Shown here: positions 34,905 through 46,617 of the stretch, piece by piece
Position numbering within the stretch: position 1 is the first letter of the stretch
Layout: every line of letters begins with the position of its first letter
Notes under the pieces: generated by a model
Seen by the model: the letters and a program-made list of their open reading frames with translations, nothing else
Told to the model about the DNA's origin: nothing
The model's database searches: none
Assembly: GCF_000208865.1 (NCBI RefSeq)
Contig: NC_018392.1
Location: forward strand, 2,686,793-2,750,792
Source: Neospora caninum Liverpool
Lineage: Eukaryota; Apicomplexa; Conoidasida; Eucoccidiorida; Sarcocystidae
DNA length: 64,000 nucleotides
Reading direction: 5' to 3'
Position numbers and translations under genes: made by a program

Positions 34905-36491
34905 CTCGAAGATCGACTGAATGTTTTGCAGTGTCTCCTGCACCAGAAAGCCATTCGGGCCGAGAAAGGGGTCGCCTGGAAAAGCACCCTCACACACAGC
35001 TACCGGATCAAAATGAGGACGAAGACGAGCGGATGCCAGAAGTGACTCAGCAAAGACCCGAACCGAACTAGCGTCCGTTCTCCTAGTAACACTGGAAGCA
35101 CACATGGCACCCAGTACCTCGATGAAACCCGACACGTGCATGAACTGAGACCAAGTAAAAACTCAAACGATAGGCGCTCGTCGCTGGTTCCCGAACGCAG
35201 TGAAGTTCTGTGTAAGAATATCGACGGCTCGCGCCGCGTCACGACACTTCCGTCAGGCCGTACCACCCCGGAAACACAAACCATTCCGTGAGTCCAAACG
35301 GACCGACACTGCCCTTTTCCTTTTTTCCGTGAACACGCTGAAGGAGCTCGGTCCTTGAAAGATCACTTGAGAAGATGTGTGCAAGCGAATCTTCTCCCGG
35401 TGCCGCGAACTTCATCTATTAGAGAAATGCGCTAATCTGGACGAGGCAAATGGACGGCTGTGACGTCGCCAGACACCACGCGCATGTGCGCAGTTCGGTA
35501 TGGGGTGGCCCATTTCCTCTTGCAGGCACAGAAAGGACACTTGTTCCAACAACGACAGAACCTTCCCCTGGCAGCGGTCCTGGAGGAACAGTGACACTCT
35601 GACTTACCGAGGGGAGTCTCGAGGGCCAGGTACACACCCGGCGCCACGAAGACGCCAAGAGCCAGCACGATTTTGAGCGCCTCCCACAAAGCGCTATTTC
35701 TGAACAAACAAGCAACAACCACCTTCCGGTTCTGTAGTGCTCTGAGCGAAACCCGTCTAGCCCATTTCTAGGTAGAATTTCATCTCTGCGCTGCGTTGTC
35801 TCTGCTTTGCAAATCTTGCGTCACCTGCTGACAACCGACCGCTCAACACGACTGGGAGTCTGCAAGTTGCCGAGGAGTCAGTGCGTTTTTCCGCACCCTG
35901 CAGGAATCTTTGGGAGCGCTTTATGCCACGTAGGTTCTTCCGCGAGAGCCCCTTGCTGTCTCACCGTTTCTGTAGCCTCTGTTTGGTGTTCAGCTTGGCA
36001 GTTGGCAAGCTGCCAATTGAACGTGTGCCCGTTGTGCGCCGACGGCTGCGACGACGAAGAACGTCCAACGGCTCCGCTTTTCCACTGAGACCCGTTGACT
36101 GGAGGGTGTCCCCGGTCGACTCTGTCTGCTCCAGAGCCCCGTCAGGTTTTTTTCCACGGGACGAGCTTTCCTTATCGAAGCCCTCCGGAAATGCAGATGT
36201 GTCAAGACCATCACCAGTATTTGAAGTTTCCACGGATAGACGGTCATACACAGGCACGACGGGAGACTGTGGCGCTGCTGTGACACCCGCGAGCGGGAGC
36301 GCAGCAAGGGAGTTGCACAGTTTCTCGACAAACCAAGATTCCCCCTCTGTAGCCACTGACGATCCTTCGGGGTCTTGCAAGCAAAAACTGAGAGCAAGAA
36401 ACAGACACACCAGAGAGTGGCCGTTTCTGGGCCTTCTGGACTGTGCCATCCTGCATCCGCTACAGAGGACGGCCGGCAGGTGGAGCGCCAT
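34902..36491 (-). CDS. Array secreted membrane protein, copy 1
   Basis: Exon 1 is 35965-36491 (ATG at 36491, or the second Met at 36449), donor AAACG|GTGAGA. It encodes a basic start and a hydrophobic core (LVCLFLALSFCLQ) typical of a secretory signal, then an acidic/Ser-Thr stretch and RRRSRRR. Exon 2, 35608-35699, encodes one transmembrane helix (ALKIVLALGVFVAPGVYLAL) and joins in phase; its donor is CTCG|GTAAGT. The C-terminal part is exon 3 (to donor 35248; contains GPFGLTEWFVFPGWYGLTE) and exon 4, 34902-35144 (FMHVSGFIEVLGAMC ... IQSIFE, TGA). The exon 2-3 junction is uncertain; a phase-compatible acceptor is at 35391. The architecture recalls coccidian dense-granule or rhoptry membrane proteins. 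Family not recognised. Confidence 0.65.
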
Positions 36492-38767
36492 GAGTCCTTC
36501 TAGAGACTCTCAAACAGGAGCGAACTGAGAGGGCAACTGCAGCAGCAAAGAAAGATAGGGGGCACAACGCGCTTCAGCACCACACGAATGCTGACCGAAC
36601 AGAGGGATTCTGAGAAAAGGCGACTGAAACACGCAGAGGAAAGGAATGTCTCGGACGCTAAATCACGTTTGCAAGCGACGCTCAAGATTGTGGCTTTGTG
36701 TCCCCTTTGCGAAACTCCCCACAACGAAGGGATCTTGGGCTTTCGTGGTTTTATCTGTTTATTGACAGCGCGTTTTCAATTCACAGGAAAAAGCGGGAAA
36801 GTTGGGAAATGGCAGGAACCTGGAGCCGAGGCTGACGTACGGGACGAAAGGCCGAACATCAAAGTTATGCGTCTCTTGAGCCGACAGCGACGACCGTTCG
36901 GCCGGGAGCGACCTGTCTTGACGCCAGCAACCCCTTCAAAAGTTGACGGGCTGCCGGCGGTGCTCGCTTTCGAGTAAGCACGCACGCATCAACAGGCAGC
37001 GTCTCTTGAGGAATCTGGATGTAACGGAGGTTTCTGGTGTTTACTTTGCTCGTTCGACTTCCACATGGCACTTTCCGAACCAAGTTTGCAAAAAGAGCCG
37101 AGGGGACAGCCCACGAGCGCCAGGAGCGCAGCTGCCCACCGACGTACAGTCACTTCCAGCGATGTATCTCAGGCAGAGAGTCCATCTCTCCTACCCATGC
37201 AGATATCAGCATTCATTCCTCGTCCACAGAACGGAGAGGTTCAAGTGGCTCAGCGACACCTTCCAGGGGCACTGTCCATGTGGGGCGAGACCGTAAGGAG
37301 ACATATGCGCATTACACACCAGGCTCGTTTCCCGTTTGAACAACTGGGTTTTCTATCTTCAAAGCACACGCACACCTGTGTCGGATGCGTATATGTGGAA
37401 ACGAAGCGTAGGCCGTCGTGTCAGACCTATTCGCTACGGTATCAGGAAATAACCCCGTTCAGTGACAAACCCCCTGGCGACTAGGTTCCTAGGCCGAGGC
37501 TCTCCCGTTGGCACCTGCGTTTCCCAGACGAACAGATACCCCTCAGGAATATCGCCTCTTTGAGGTCAGCACCACTCTAGCAGGTCAGAGCCACAAAAAA
37601 CCAAATAGAGACTAAAAGAACTTCCACCGTCCAGAAGGAGCGACACTCGTTCCCGAACGCAAACGACCTGTAAAACCCCCTCCACTGGTCGTTCCTGCCC
37701 TTTAGGGAAGTCGGAGAGAAACAAATGTGAACGCGAGTTTTATGCGGAAGGAGCAGTTGTCTCGGTTGCACGGAAGACGAGCCGGTTCTACATTCTTCCA
37801 CCAGCTTGCTCGCCTGACTTCGTGTCCTGTTTCTTGTGGCTGTGTGCCTGTGCCTTTGGGTTCCTCTCAGCTACACTGTGTACGCAACGGAATTTGTCAT
37901 GGAAAATCACCCACGTGTGGTCCAAAGAAAGGTCCACACAGGACATCGCGTACGCTGTTGCCAAGACAGCCGTGAATCGGTGACTGTCTGTTGCCGTAAA
38001 TGCATCGAATCAGTGTCCAGCGCTCACCCCGAGAGTCATGGTTTCTATCTCTACGTGAGAGAGCGAATAGGAACGAAAAGAACATGCTAGCGGCCGATGA
38101 GAGCTCCGAGATAGAGAGGAGCGAAGAAAGGGACGGGACCCGAAGACAAGCGATGGCACGCCAGAGACGGCGTTTCGTCCCGCGAGTATTCTTGCGACTT
38201 GTGTTTCGCATCCGGAAAATCAGGAGGTTGGGGAAATAAGGCTGCCTTCCATGACGCAAGAGAAACCCGACGAGAAAAAGACAGAGCGCCCTTCGTTTTC
38301 GCAAGAACAGTGACAAATTCGTTTCGTTTCCCTTTTTCGTGCCGGCTGGGCCACATTCGTGTCAGACGCATGTATCAGGTCCAAGAACGAGAGGGTGCAC
38401 GACGGAGCAAGAGAAAAGCGTCAGAAGACCAGAGCCGGCCGAGTAAAAGCGGAGAGAGAGGAACCAGGGAAGCGACACAGAGACACAGAGTGAGAAAAAG
38501 ACGAAATGCGAACGAGGAGATCAATGCAGACGGATCACACCGCCTTGGGAACCATAGAAGCGAGATCTTTCTCGACCTACGAAGGCAAAAAGAGGAAAAG
38601 CATTCACACACCAAAGGCCATTTGTTTTCGAAAGTTTCGGCGTCTCCCCTTGGACCACGCGCTCAAGCAGAATGTGGCTACGGCCTCAGGTGTTCGCGGC
38701 CTCTACCATCGGATGCTTGCCTTCTCCGCTTCCCGCGCTGCCAGAGTCTCGTCCTTTGTTTCCGCGG
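36492..38767. other. Array spacer between PRP31 exon and secreted-protein gene (copy 1)
   Basis: This 2.3-kb stretch lies downstream of the PRP31 stop and upstream of the secreted-protein start, all on the minus strand, so it should contain the PRP31 3' UTR/poly(A) region and the promoter of the secreted-protein gene. Open frames here are short, mostly non-ATG, and change length among copies through single-base indels (for example near 37817 and 43677). That argues against coding. Confidence 0.45.
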
Positions 38768-39400
38768 TCACCTCACCTTTGTGAACTTTCCAGTAGACGA
38801 AAAATAGTTGACCTTCGCAGTACTCTCTTGCTTCTTGCCAGCACCACCTGACGGGTTTGCAGCACCTGCGGCGCCGGGGTTACATAACTCGATCCCCTGA
38901 ATCGGCGTGAAGGTGAGCGAAGAGGAGAATCCGCATCCCGCGGTTTCATTGCCTGCTCTGGCACCTGCGCCGCGATTCATCTGCTGCTGGCGTTTACGGC
39001 CTGAAAACCGCAACCAGACGGAAAAGCTGCATGCACCACCGAAGACGTCCACGCCAAGAAACATACACAGCGTACAACGTCATTCGCCAGAGACACGCAC
39101 GCATGTGCCTCAAGGCATCTGCATGCTTGTACACGCCTGATGCGGAAAACCATCTGGAGGTAATTTGACGAGGAGCAGCACGCTCATCGTTTTTCCCTTT
39201 TCACCGTCTTTTGACTGGCCGAAGAAGTCGACGCGCGCCTCCGGAGACACTTTCCCGGCGAGGAGGCGCAATGTGCGCGTGCGGAATGGAGGTGGGGACG
39301 AAACGATAATTTCGCACGAACAGAGCAGTGAACTGAAGGGGACAGAAGCAAATGTGGTCCCATATGTGGGAGGTCCAGCAACGAGGCTGGGAACCACGCC
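38768..39400 (-). pseudogene. Rearranged PRP31 fragment, copy 1
   Basis: 38768-39000 is the last exon of PRP31: SSSLTFTPIQGIELCNP and KVNYFSSTGKFTK, aligning with the human PRPF31 C-terminus (AFTPLQGLEIVNP, KYFSSMAEFLKVK). 39185-39400 resembles the end of the Nop domain: LPHMG in one frame, then, after a frame change, EIIVSSPPPFRTRTLRLLAG and ARVDFFGQSKDGEKG in another, matching the LPHTG, DIVQS..DLRRKAARLVAAK and AARVDSFHESTEGK region. The three exons that separate these parts in the functional gene (62963-63931) are absent. So this is a deleted, frame-disrupted PRP31 segment, not a complete gene. Confidence 0.8.
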
Positions 39401-40761
39401 TGCGAAGACCGGTGTGAAAACCTTTTAGTAAGAGATCGCCGCGTGGAGATCGCGGGGCGGAATAAGAGGTCCATGCAGCCTGTGCACGAGGACCACTCCG
39501 GTGTCGACTCAGTGCAGTCGGGGAAAGCCCAGCCGACGGAACTGAAACCATGCCAGGAGACGAAAGGAAAGTATGGCACGGAGCCATGTGGTCAGCGTGT
39601 GCTTGAAGAACCCCGGCACGGCCCTAGGTTTCAGCGATAGGGAAAAGTCGCGCATCGGAGCTATATGAAACCGATTCTACGAGGATGTTCCCAGAACGAT
39701 GCACAGGCCGCCGCAACATACGCACTGCCCGACTGCTGTCCCACACCCTTTCTGTGTTTTGTTTGCAAACATTCTCGCACACTTTCTCTGATGGGTTCTC
39801 CACAGCCGGCGCTACTGGCGTGGTCGGCCACGTGGGAGAAGCCCACAGAGGATGGGAATCAGCATGGAATTGAAATCTTCTGAGTCGGAATCGTGTTGCG
39901 TCTGCAGCAACGGAAGTGTTCATAGTGCGTCCTTACTATCTGCTGGAATAGCGAGCAGGCAGAGGAAATTTGAAGCCTTCTCCACCGGCGGGCAGAGGTA
40001 AGTCAGAGGTGTCGGTTAATGTGTTTAGGGGAGGGTTCTCCGGGGGCAAGCGCCCAATGCATGGGCCAAAGGCGGAAGAGGAGGAAAATCCGCCAAAGTC
40101 TAAGTGGACCCTCTTGAACGACTTCTTGACTTCTCGTGCGAATCGCACGTACTTTCGCTGTCTACGTAGGGCCAGACGTCTACTAAAACCGAGCAACCTA
40201 TCCCCTAATGACCTGGCACTGTGCAGCTAGCAACATGTCACAAGAATGAAGAGGCTGTGTGTTTGAAAACGATATCTCCTATCAGTTAGCGTCCGCGAAC
40301 CTTTCCGTGACGCTTTCATAGGGCCAAGGACGGCCGCATGTTTCATAGCAGTTCCCGCCGCCACAGTGAAACGCCGAATTGGAGCCGCTCCGCTGAGGAA
40401 GGCAAAGTTGAAAAAGCCTGACGTTTTAGACAGGGGACGGCGAGTTATTTTTGTGAACCAGCCTGCACAGCGTGAGCCAATAATGGTTTGTATCTTCCTA
40501 GGCGAATCTCAAAAAAGCAGACTTCACTGAACGCTGCGCTGGGACGCCAGCCCTCGGAGCGGCGGAATAGATCGCTGTGGCACTCCTAAAAATTCCATAA
40601 GCTTGTACAGGGCCCACATCTTTGCAGTGAGGTAGTCGGCGTAGCGAGATGCAGAATGACTCAACCCTGGTGTCATTATCGAGTTGCTCTCTTTCCGCGA
40701 TTACTTGATGGGGGCCTCCAAGGGCACGTGTATCTTCAGGACGAGGAGACACGGCGGCTGG

Positions 40762-42346
40762 TCACACGAAGATCGACTGAATGTTTCGCAGTGTCTCCTG
40801 CACCAGAAAGCCATTCAGGCCGAGAAAGGGGTCGCCTGGAAAAGCACCCTCACACACAGCTTCCGGATCAAAATGAGGACGAAGACGAGCGGATGCCAGA
40901 AGTGACTCAGCAAAGACCCGAACCGAACTAGCGTCCGTTCTCCTAGTAACACTGGAAGCACACATGGCACCCAGTACCTCGATGAAACCCGACACGTGCA
41001 TGAACTGAGATCAAGTAAAAACTCAAACGATAGGCGCTCTTCGCTGGTTCCCGAACGCAGTGAAGTTCTGTGTAAGAATATCGACGGCTCGTGCCGCGTC
41101 ACGACACTTCCGTCAGGCCGTACCACCCCGGAAACACAAACCATTCCGTGAGTCCAAACGGACAGACACTGCCCTTTTCCTTTTTTCTGTGAACACGCTG
41201 AAGGAGCTCGGTCCTTGAAAGATCACTTGAGAAGATGTGTGCAAGCGAATCTTCTCCCGGTGCCGCGAACTTCATCTACTATAGAAATGCGCTAATCTGG
41301 ACGAGGCAAATGGACGGCTGTGACGTCGCCATACACCACGCGCATGTGCGCAGTTCGGTATGGGGTGGCCCATTTCCTCTTGCAGGCACAGAAAGGACAC
41401 TTGTTCCAACAACGACAGAACCTTCCCCTGGCAGCGGTCCTGGAGGAACAGTGACACTCTGACTTACCGAGGGGAGTCTCGAGGGCCAGGTACACACCCG
41501 GCGCCACGAAGACGCCAAGAGCCAGCACGATTTTGAGCGCCTCCCACAAAGCGCTATTTCTGAACAAACAAGCAACAACCACCTTCCGGTTCTGTAGTGC
41601 TCTGAGCGAAACCCGTCTAGCCCATTTCTAGGTAGAATTTCATCTCTGCGCTGCGTTGTCTCTGCAAATCTTGCGTCACCTGCTGACAACCGACCGCTCA
41701 ACACGACTGGGAGTCTGCAAGTTGCCGAGGAGTCAGTGCGTTTTTCCGCACCCTGCAGGAATCTTTGGGAGCGCTTTATGCCACGTAGGTTCTTCCGCGA
41801 GAGCCCCTTGCTGTCTCACCGTTTCTGTAGCCTCTGTTTGGTGTTCAGCTTGGCAGTTGGCAAGCTGCCAATTGAACGTGTGCCCGTTGTGCGCCGACGG
41901 CTGCGACGACGAAGAACGTCCAACGGCTCCGCTTTTCCACTGAGACCCGTTGACTGGAGGGAGTCCCCGGTCGACTCGGGCTGCTCCAGAGCCCCGTCAG
42001 GTTTTTTTCCACGGGACGAGCTTTCCTTATCGAAGCCCTCCGGAAATGCAGATGTGTCAAGACCATCACCAGTATTTGAAGTTTCCACGGATAGACGGTC
42101 ATACACAGGCACGACGGGAGACTGTGGCGCTGCTGTGACACCTGCGAGCGGGAGCGCAGCAAGGGAGTTGCACAGTTTCTCGACAAACCAAGATTCCCCC
42201 TCTGTAGCCACTGACGATCCTTCGGGGTCTTGCAAACAAAAACTGAGAGCAAGAAACAGACACACCAGAGAGTGGCCGTTTCTGGGCCTTCTGGACTGTG
42301 CCATCCTGCATCCGCTACAGAGGACGGCCGGCAGGTGGAGCGCCAT
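40762..42346 (-). CDS. Array secreted membrane protein, copy 2
   Basis: Exons by correspondence: 41820-42346, 41468-41559, one ending at donor 41108, and 40762-41004. Protein-level differences from copy 1 are EQPESTGDSLQ for EQTESTGDTLQ in the ectodomain, FDPEAV for FDPVAV, GLNG for GPNG, LRN for LQN, and a C-terminal SIFV for SIFE. Transmembrane exon is version 1, identical to copy 1. All recognised splice sites are intact, so this copy should be expressible. Confidence 0.63.
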
Positions 42347-44623
42347 GAGTCCTTCTAGAGACTCTCAAACAGGAGCGAACTGAGAGGGCAACTGCAGCAG
42401 CAAAGAAAGATAGGGGGCACAACACGCTTCAGCACCACACGAATGCTGACCGAACAGAGGGATTCTGAGAAAAGGCGACTGAAACACGCAGAGGAAAGGA
42501 ATGTCTCGGACGCTAAATCACGTTTGCAAGCGACGCTCAAGATTGTGGCTTTGTGTCCCCTTTGCGAAACTCCCCACAACGAAGGGATCTTGGGCTTTCG
42601 TGGTTTTATCTGTTTATTGACAGCGCGTTTTCAATTCACAGGAAAAAGCGGGAAAGTTGGGCAATGGCAGGAACCTGGAGCCGAGGCTGACGTATGGGAC
42701 GAAAGGCCGAACATCAAAGTTATGCGTCTCTTGAGCCGACAGCGACGACCGTTCGGCCGGGAGCGACCTGTCTTGACCCCAGCAACCCCTTCAAAAGTTG
42801 ACGGGCTGCCGGCGGTGCTCGCTTTCGAGTAAGCACGCACGCATCAACAGGCAGCGTCTCTTGAGGAATCTGGATGTAACGGAGGTTTCTGGTGTTTACT
42901 TTGCTCGTTCGACTTCCACATGGCACTTTCCGAACCAAGTTTGCAAAAAGAGCCGAGGGGACAGCCCACGAGCGCCAGGAGCGCAGCTGCCCACCGACGT
43001 ACAGTCACTTCCAGCGATGTATCTCAGGCAGAGAGTCCATCTCTCCTACCCATGCAGATATCAGCATTCATTCCTCGTCCACAGAACGGAGAGGTTCAAG
43101 TGGCTCAGCGACACCTTCCAGGGGCACTGTCCATGTGGGGCGAGACCGTAAGGAGACATATGCGCATTACACACCAGGCTCGTTTCCCGTTTGAACAACT
43201 GGGTTTTCTATCTTCAAAGCACACGCACACCTGTGTCGGATGCGTATATGTGGAAACGAAGCGTAGGCCGTCGTGTCAGACCTATTCGCTACGGTATCAG
43301 GAAATAACCCCGTTCAGTGACAAACCCCCTGGCGATTAGGTTCCTAGGCCGAGGCTCTCCCGTTGGCACCTGCGTTTCCCAGACGAACAGATACCCCTCA
43401 GGAATATCGCCACTTTGAGGTCAGCACCACTCTAGCAGGTCAGAGCCACAAAAAACCAAATAGAGACTAAAAGAACTTCCACCGTCCAGAAGGAGCGACA
43501 CTCGTTCCCGAACGCAAACGACCTGTAAAACCCCCTCCACTGGTCGTTCCTGCCCTTTAGGGAAGTCGGAGAGAAACAAATGTGAACGCGAGTTTTATGC
43601 GGAAGGAGCAGTTGTCTCGGTTGCACGGAAGACGAGCCGGTTCTACATTCTTCCACCAGCTTGCTCGCCTGACTTTCGTGTCCTGTTTCTTGTGGCTGTG
43701 TGCCTGTGCCTTTGGGTTCCTCTCAGCTACACTGTGTACGCAACGGAATTTGTCATGGAAAATCACCCACGTGTGGTCCAAAGAAAGGTCCACACAGGAC
43801 ATCGCGTACGCTGTTGCCAAGACAGCCGTGAATCGGTGACTGTCTGTTGCCGTAAATGCATCGAATCAGTGCCCAGCGCTCACCCCGAGAGTCATGGTTT
43901 CTATCTCTACGTGAGAGAGCGAATAGGAACGAAAAGAACATGCTAGCGGCCGATGAGAGCTCCGAGATAGAGAGGAGCGAAGAAAGGGACGGGACCCGAA
44001 GACAAGCGATGGCACGCCAGAGACGGCGTTTCGTCCCGCGAGTATTCTTGCGACTTGTGTTTCGCATCCGGAAAATCAGGAGGTTGGGGAAATAAGGCTG
44101 CCTTCCATGACGCAAGAGAAACCCGACGAGAAAAAGACAGAGTGCCCTTCGTTTTCGCAAGAACAGTGACAAATTCGTTTCGTTTCCCTTTTTCGTGCCG
44201 GCTGGGCCACATTCGTGTCAGACATATGTATCAGGTCCAAGAACGAGAGGGTGCACGACGGAGCAAGAGAAAAGCGTCAGAAGACCAGAGCCGGCCGAGT
44301 AAAAGCAGAGAGAGAGGAACCAGGGAAGCGACACAGAGACACAGAGTGAGAAAAAGACGAAATGCGAACGAGGAGATCAATGCAGACGGATCACACCGCC
44401 TTGGGAACCATGGAAGCGAGATCTTTCTCGACCTACGAAGGCAAAAAGAGGAAAAGCATTCACACACCAAAGGCCATTTGTTTTCGAAAGTTTCGGCGTC
44501 TCCCCTTGGACCACGCGCTCAAGCAGAATGTGGCTACGGCCTCAGGTGTTCGCGGCCTCTACCATCGGATGCTTGCCTTCTCCGCTTCCCGCGCTGCCAG
44601 AGTCTCGTCCTTTGTTTCCGCGG

Positions 44624-45256
44624 TCACCTCACCTTTGTGAACTTTCCAGTAGACGAAAAATAGTTGACCTTCGCAGTACTCTCTTGCTTCTTGCCAGCAC
44701 CACCTGACGGGTTTGCAGCACCTGCGGCGCCGGGGTTACATAACTCGATCCCCTGAATCGGCGTGAAGGTGAGCGAAGAGGAGAATCCGCATCCCGCGGT
44801 TTCATTGCCTGCTCTGGCACCTGCGCCGCGATTCATCTGCTGCTGGCGTTTACGGCCTGAAAACCGCAACCAGACGGAAAAGCTGCATGCACCACCGAAG
44901 ACGTCCACGCCAAGAAACATACACAGCGTACAACGTCATTCGCCAGAGACACGCACGCATGTGCCTCAAGGCATCTGCATGCTTGTACACGCCTGATGCG
45001 GAAAACCATCTGGAGGTAATTTGACGAGGAGCAGCACGCTCATCGTTTTTCCCTTTTCACCGTCTTTTGACTGGCCGAAGAAGTCGACGCGCGCCTCCGG
45101 AGACACTTTCCCGGCGAGGAGGCGCAATGTGCGCGTGCGGAATGGAGGTGGGGACGAAACGATAATTTCGCACGAACAGAGCAGTGAACTGAAGGGGACA
45201 GAAGCAAATGTGGTCCCATATGTGGGAGGTCCAGCAACGAGGCTGGGAACCACGCC
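44624..45256 (-). pseudogene. Rearranged PRP31 fragment, copy 2
   Basis: Same organisation as copy 1: last exon 44624-44856, Nop-domain fragment 45041-45256. The last exon appears identical to copy 1 base for base. The fragment keeps CEIIVSSPPPF. Confidence 0.8.
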
Positions 45257-46617
45257 TGCGAAGACCGGTGTGAAAACCTTTTAGTAAGAGATCGCCGCGT
45301 GGAGATCGCGGGGCGGAATAAGAGGTCCATGCAGCCTGTGCACGAGGACCACTCCGGTGTCGACTCAGCGCAGTCGGGGAAAGCCCAGCCGACGGAACTG
45401 AAACCATGCCAGGAGACGAAAGGAAAGTATGACACGGAGCCATGTGGTCAGCGTGTGCTTGAAGAACCCCGGCACGGCCCTAGGTTTCAGCGATAGGGAA
45501 AAGTCGCGCATCGGAGCTATATGAAACCGATTCTACGAGGATGTTCCCAGAACGATGCACAGGCCGCCGCAACATACGCACTGCCCGACTGCTGTCCCAC
45601 ACCCTTTCTGTGTTTTGTTTGCAAACATTCTCGCACACTTTCTCTGATGGGTTCTCCACAGCCGGCGCTACTGGCGTGGTCGGCCACGTGGGAGAAGCCC
45701 ACAGAGGATGGGAATCAGCCTGGAATTGAAATCTTCTGAGTCGGAATCGTGTTGCGTCTGCAGCAACGGAAGTGTTCATAGTGCGTCCTTACTATCTGCT
45801 GGAATAGCGAGCAGGCAGAGGAAATTTGAAGCCTTCTCCACCGGCGGGCAGAGGTAAGTCAGAGGTGTCGGTTAATGTGTTTAGGGGAGGGTTCTCCGGG
45901 GGCAAGCGCCCAATGCATGGGCCAAACGCGGAAGAGGAGGAAAATCCGCCAAAGTCTAAGTGGACCCTCTTGAACGACTTCTTGACTTCTCGTGCGAATC
46001 GCACGTACTTTCGCTGTCTACGTAGGGCCAGACGTCTACTAAAACCGAGCAACCTATCCCCTAATGACGTGGCACTGTGCAGCTAGCAACATGTCACAAG
46101 AATGAAGAGGCTGTGTGTTTGAAAACGATATCTCCTATCAGTTAGCGTCCGCGAACCTTTCTGTGACGCTTTCATAGGGCCAAGGACGGCCGCATGTTTC
46201 ATAGCAGTTCCCGCCGCCACAGTGAAACGCCGAATTGGAGCCGCTCCGCTGAGGAAGGCAAAGTTGAAAAAGCCTGACGTTTTAGACAGGGGACGGCGAG
46301 TTATTTCTGTGAACCAGCCTGCACAGCGTGAGCCAATAATGGTTTGTATCTTCCTAGGCGAATCTCAAAAAAGCAGACTTCACTGAACGCTGCGCTGGGA
46401 CGCCAGCCCTCGGAGCGGCGGAATAGATCGCTGTGGCACTCCTAAAAATTCCATAAGCCTGTACAGGGCCCACATCTTTGCAGTGAGGTAGTCGGCGTAG
46501 CGAGATGCAGAATGACTCAACCCTGGTGTCATTATCGAGTTGCTCTCTTTCCGCGATTACTTGATGGGGGCCTCCAAGGGCACGTGTATCTTCAGGACGA
46601 GGAGACACGGCGGCTGG

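Larger units (their letters stand above)
33631..39490. repeat. Tandem repeat copy 1 (5860 bp)
   Basis: First unit of the array. The boundary is set where GACCACTCCGGTGTCGACTC begins; the same landmark recurs at 39491, 45347, 51207 and (with two changes) 57072. Contents from left: spacer 33631-34637, conserved ORF 34638-34904, secreted-protein gene 34902-36491, spacer 36492-38767, PRP31 fragments 38768-39400. Sequence left of 33631 is unrelated to that left of the other copies. Confidence 0.97.
39491..45346. repeat. Tandem repeat copy 2 (5856 bp)
   Basis: Nearly identical to copy 1. It is shorter mainly because of a 5-bp loss near 41665 in the first intron of the secreted-protein gene (TTTGC present in copies 1 and 3-5), and has one extra T near 43677 shared with copies 3-5. 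Confidence 0.97.

Noticed and set aside
34902..36491. Identification of the array gene as MAF1 or another named expanded effector
   Set aside because: The general architecture (signal, Arg-rich, transmembrane, C-terminal domain, tandem array) is similar, but I see no residue-level match I could defend.
38087..38242. Possible extra 3' exon of the PRP31 copy, ending LGALIGR with the stop changed to Trp in copies 3 and 4
   Set aside because: The frame can be joined in phase to the exon ending FTK, but PRP31 already reaches its natural C-terminus at FTKVR and TGA. The sequence has no PRP31 counterpart and is more likely 3' flank.
38199..38807. Plus-strand 202-codon Lys/Arg-rich frame repeated in all five units
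   Set aside because: It is antisense to the PRP31 3' flank, has no similarity to known proteins I can name, and follows from AGAGA-rich composition. Resemblance to Lys/Arg-rich coccidian families is compositional only.
39491..40761. A separate minus-strand gene starting at the MNTSV frame (39624-39923) and splicing into the PRP31-like exons
   Set aside because: Once the downstream exons were recognised as PRP31 pieces, the phase agreement looked coincidental. Copies differ there by replacements and no linking exon was found.
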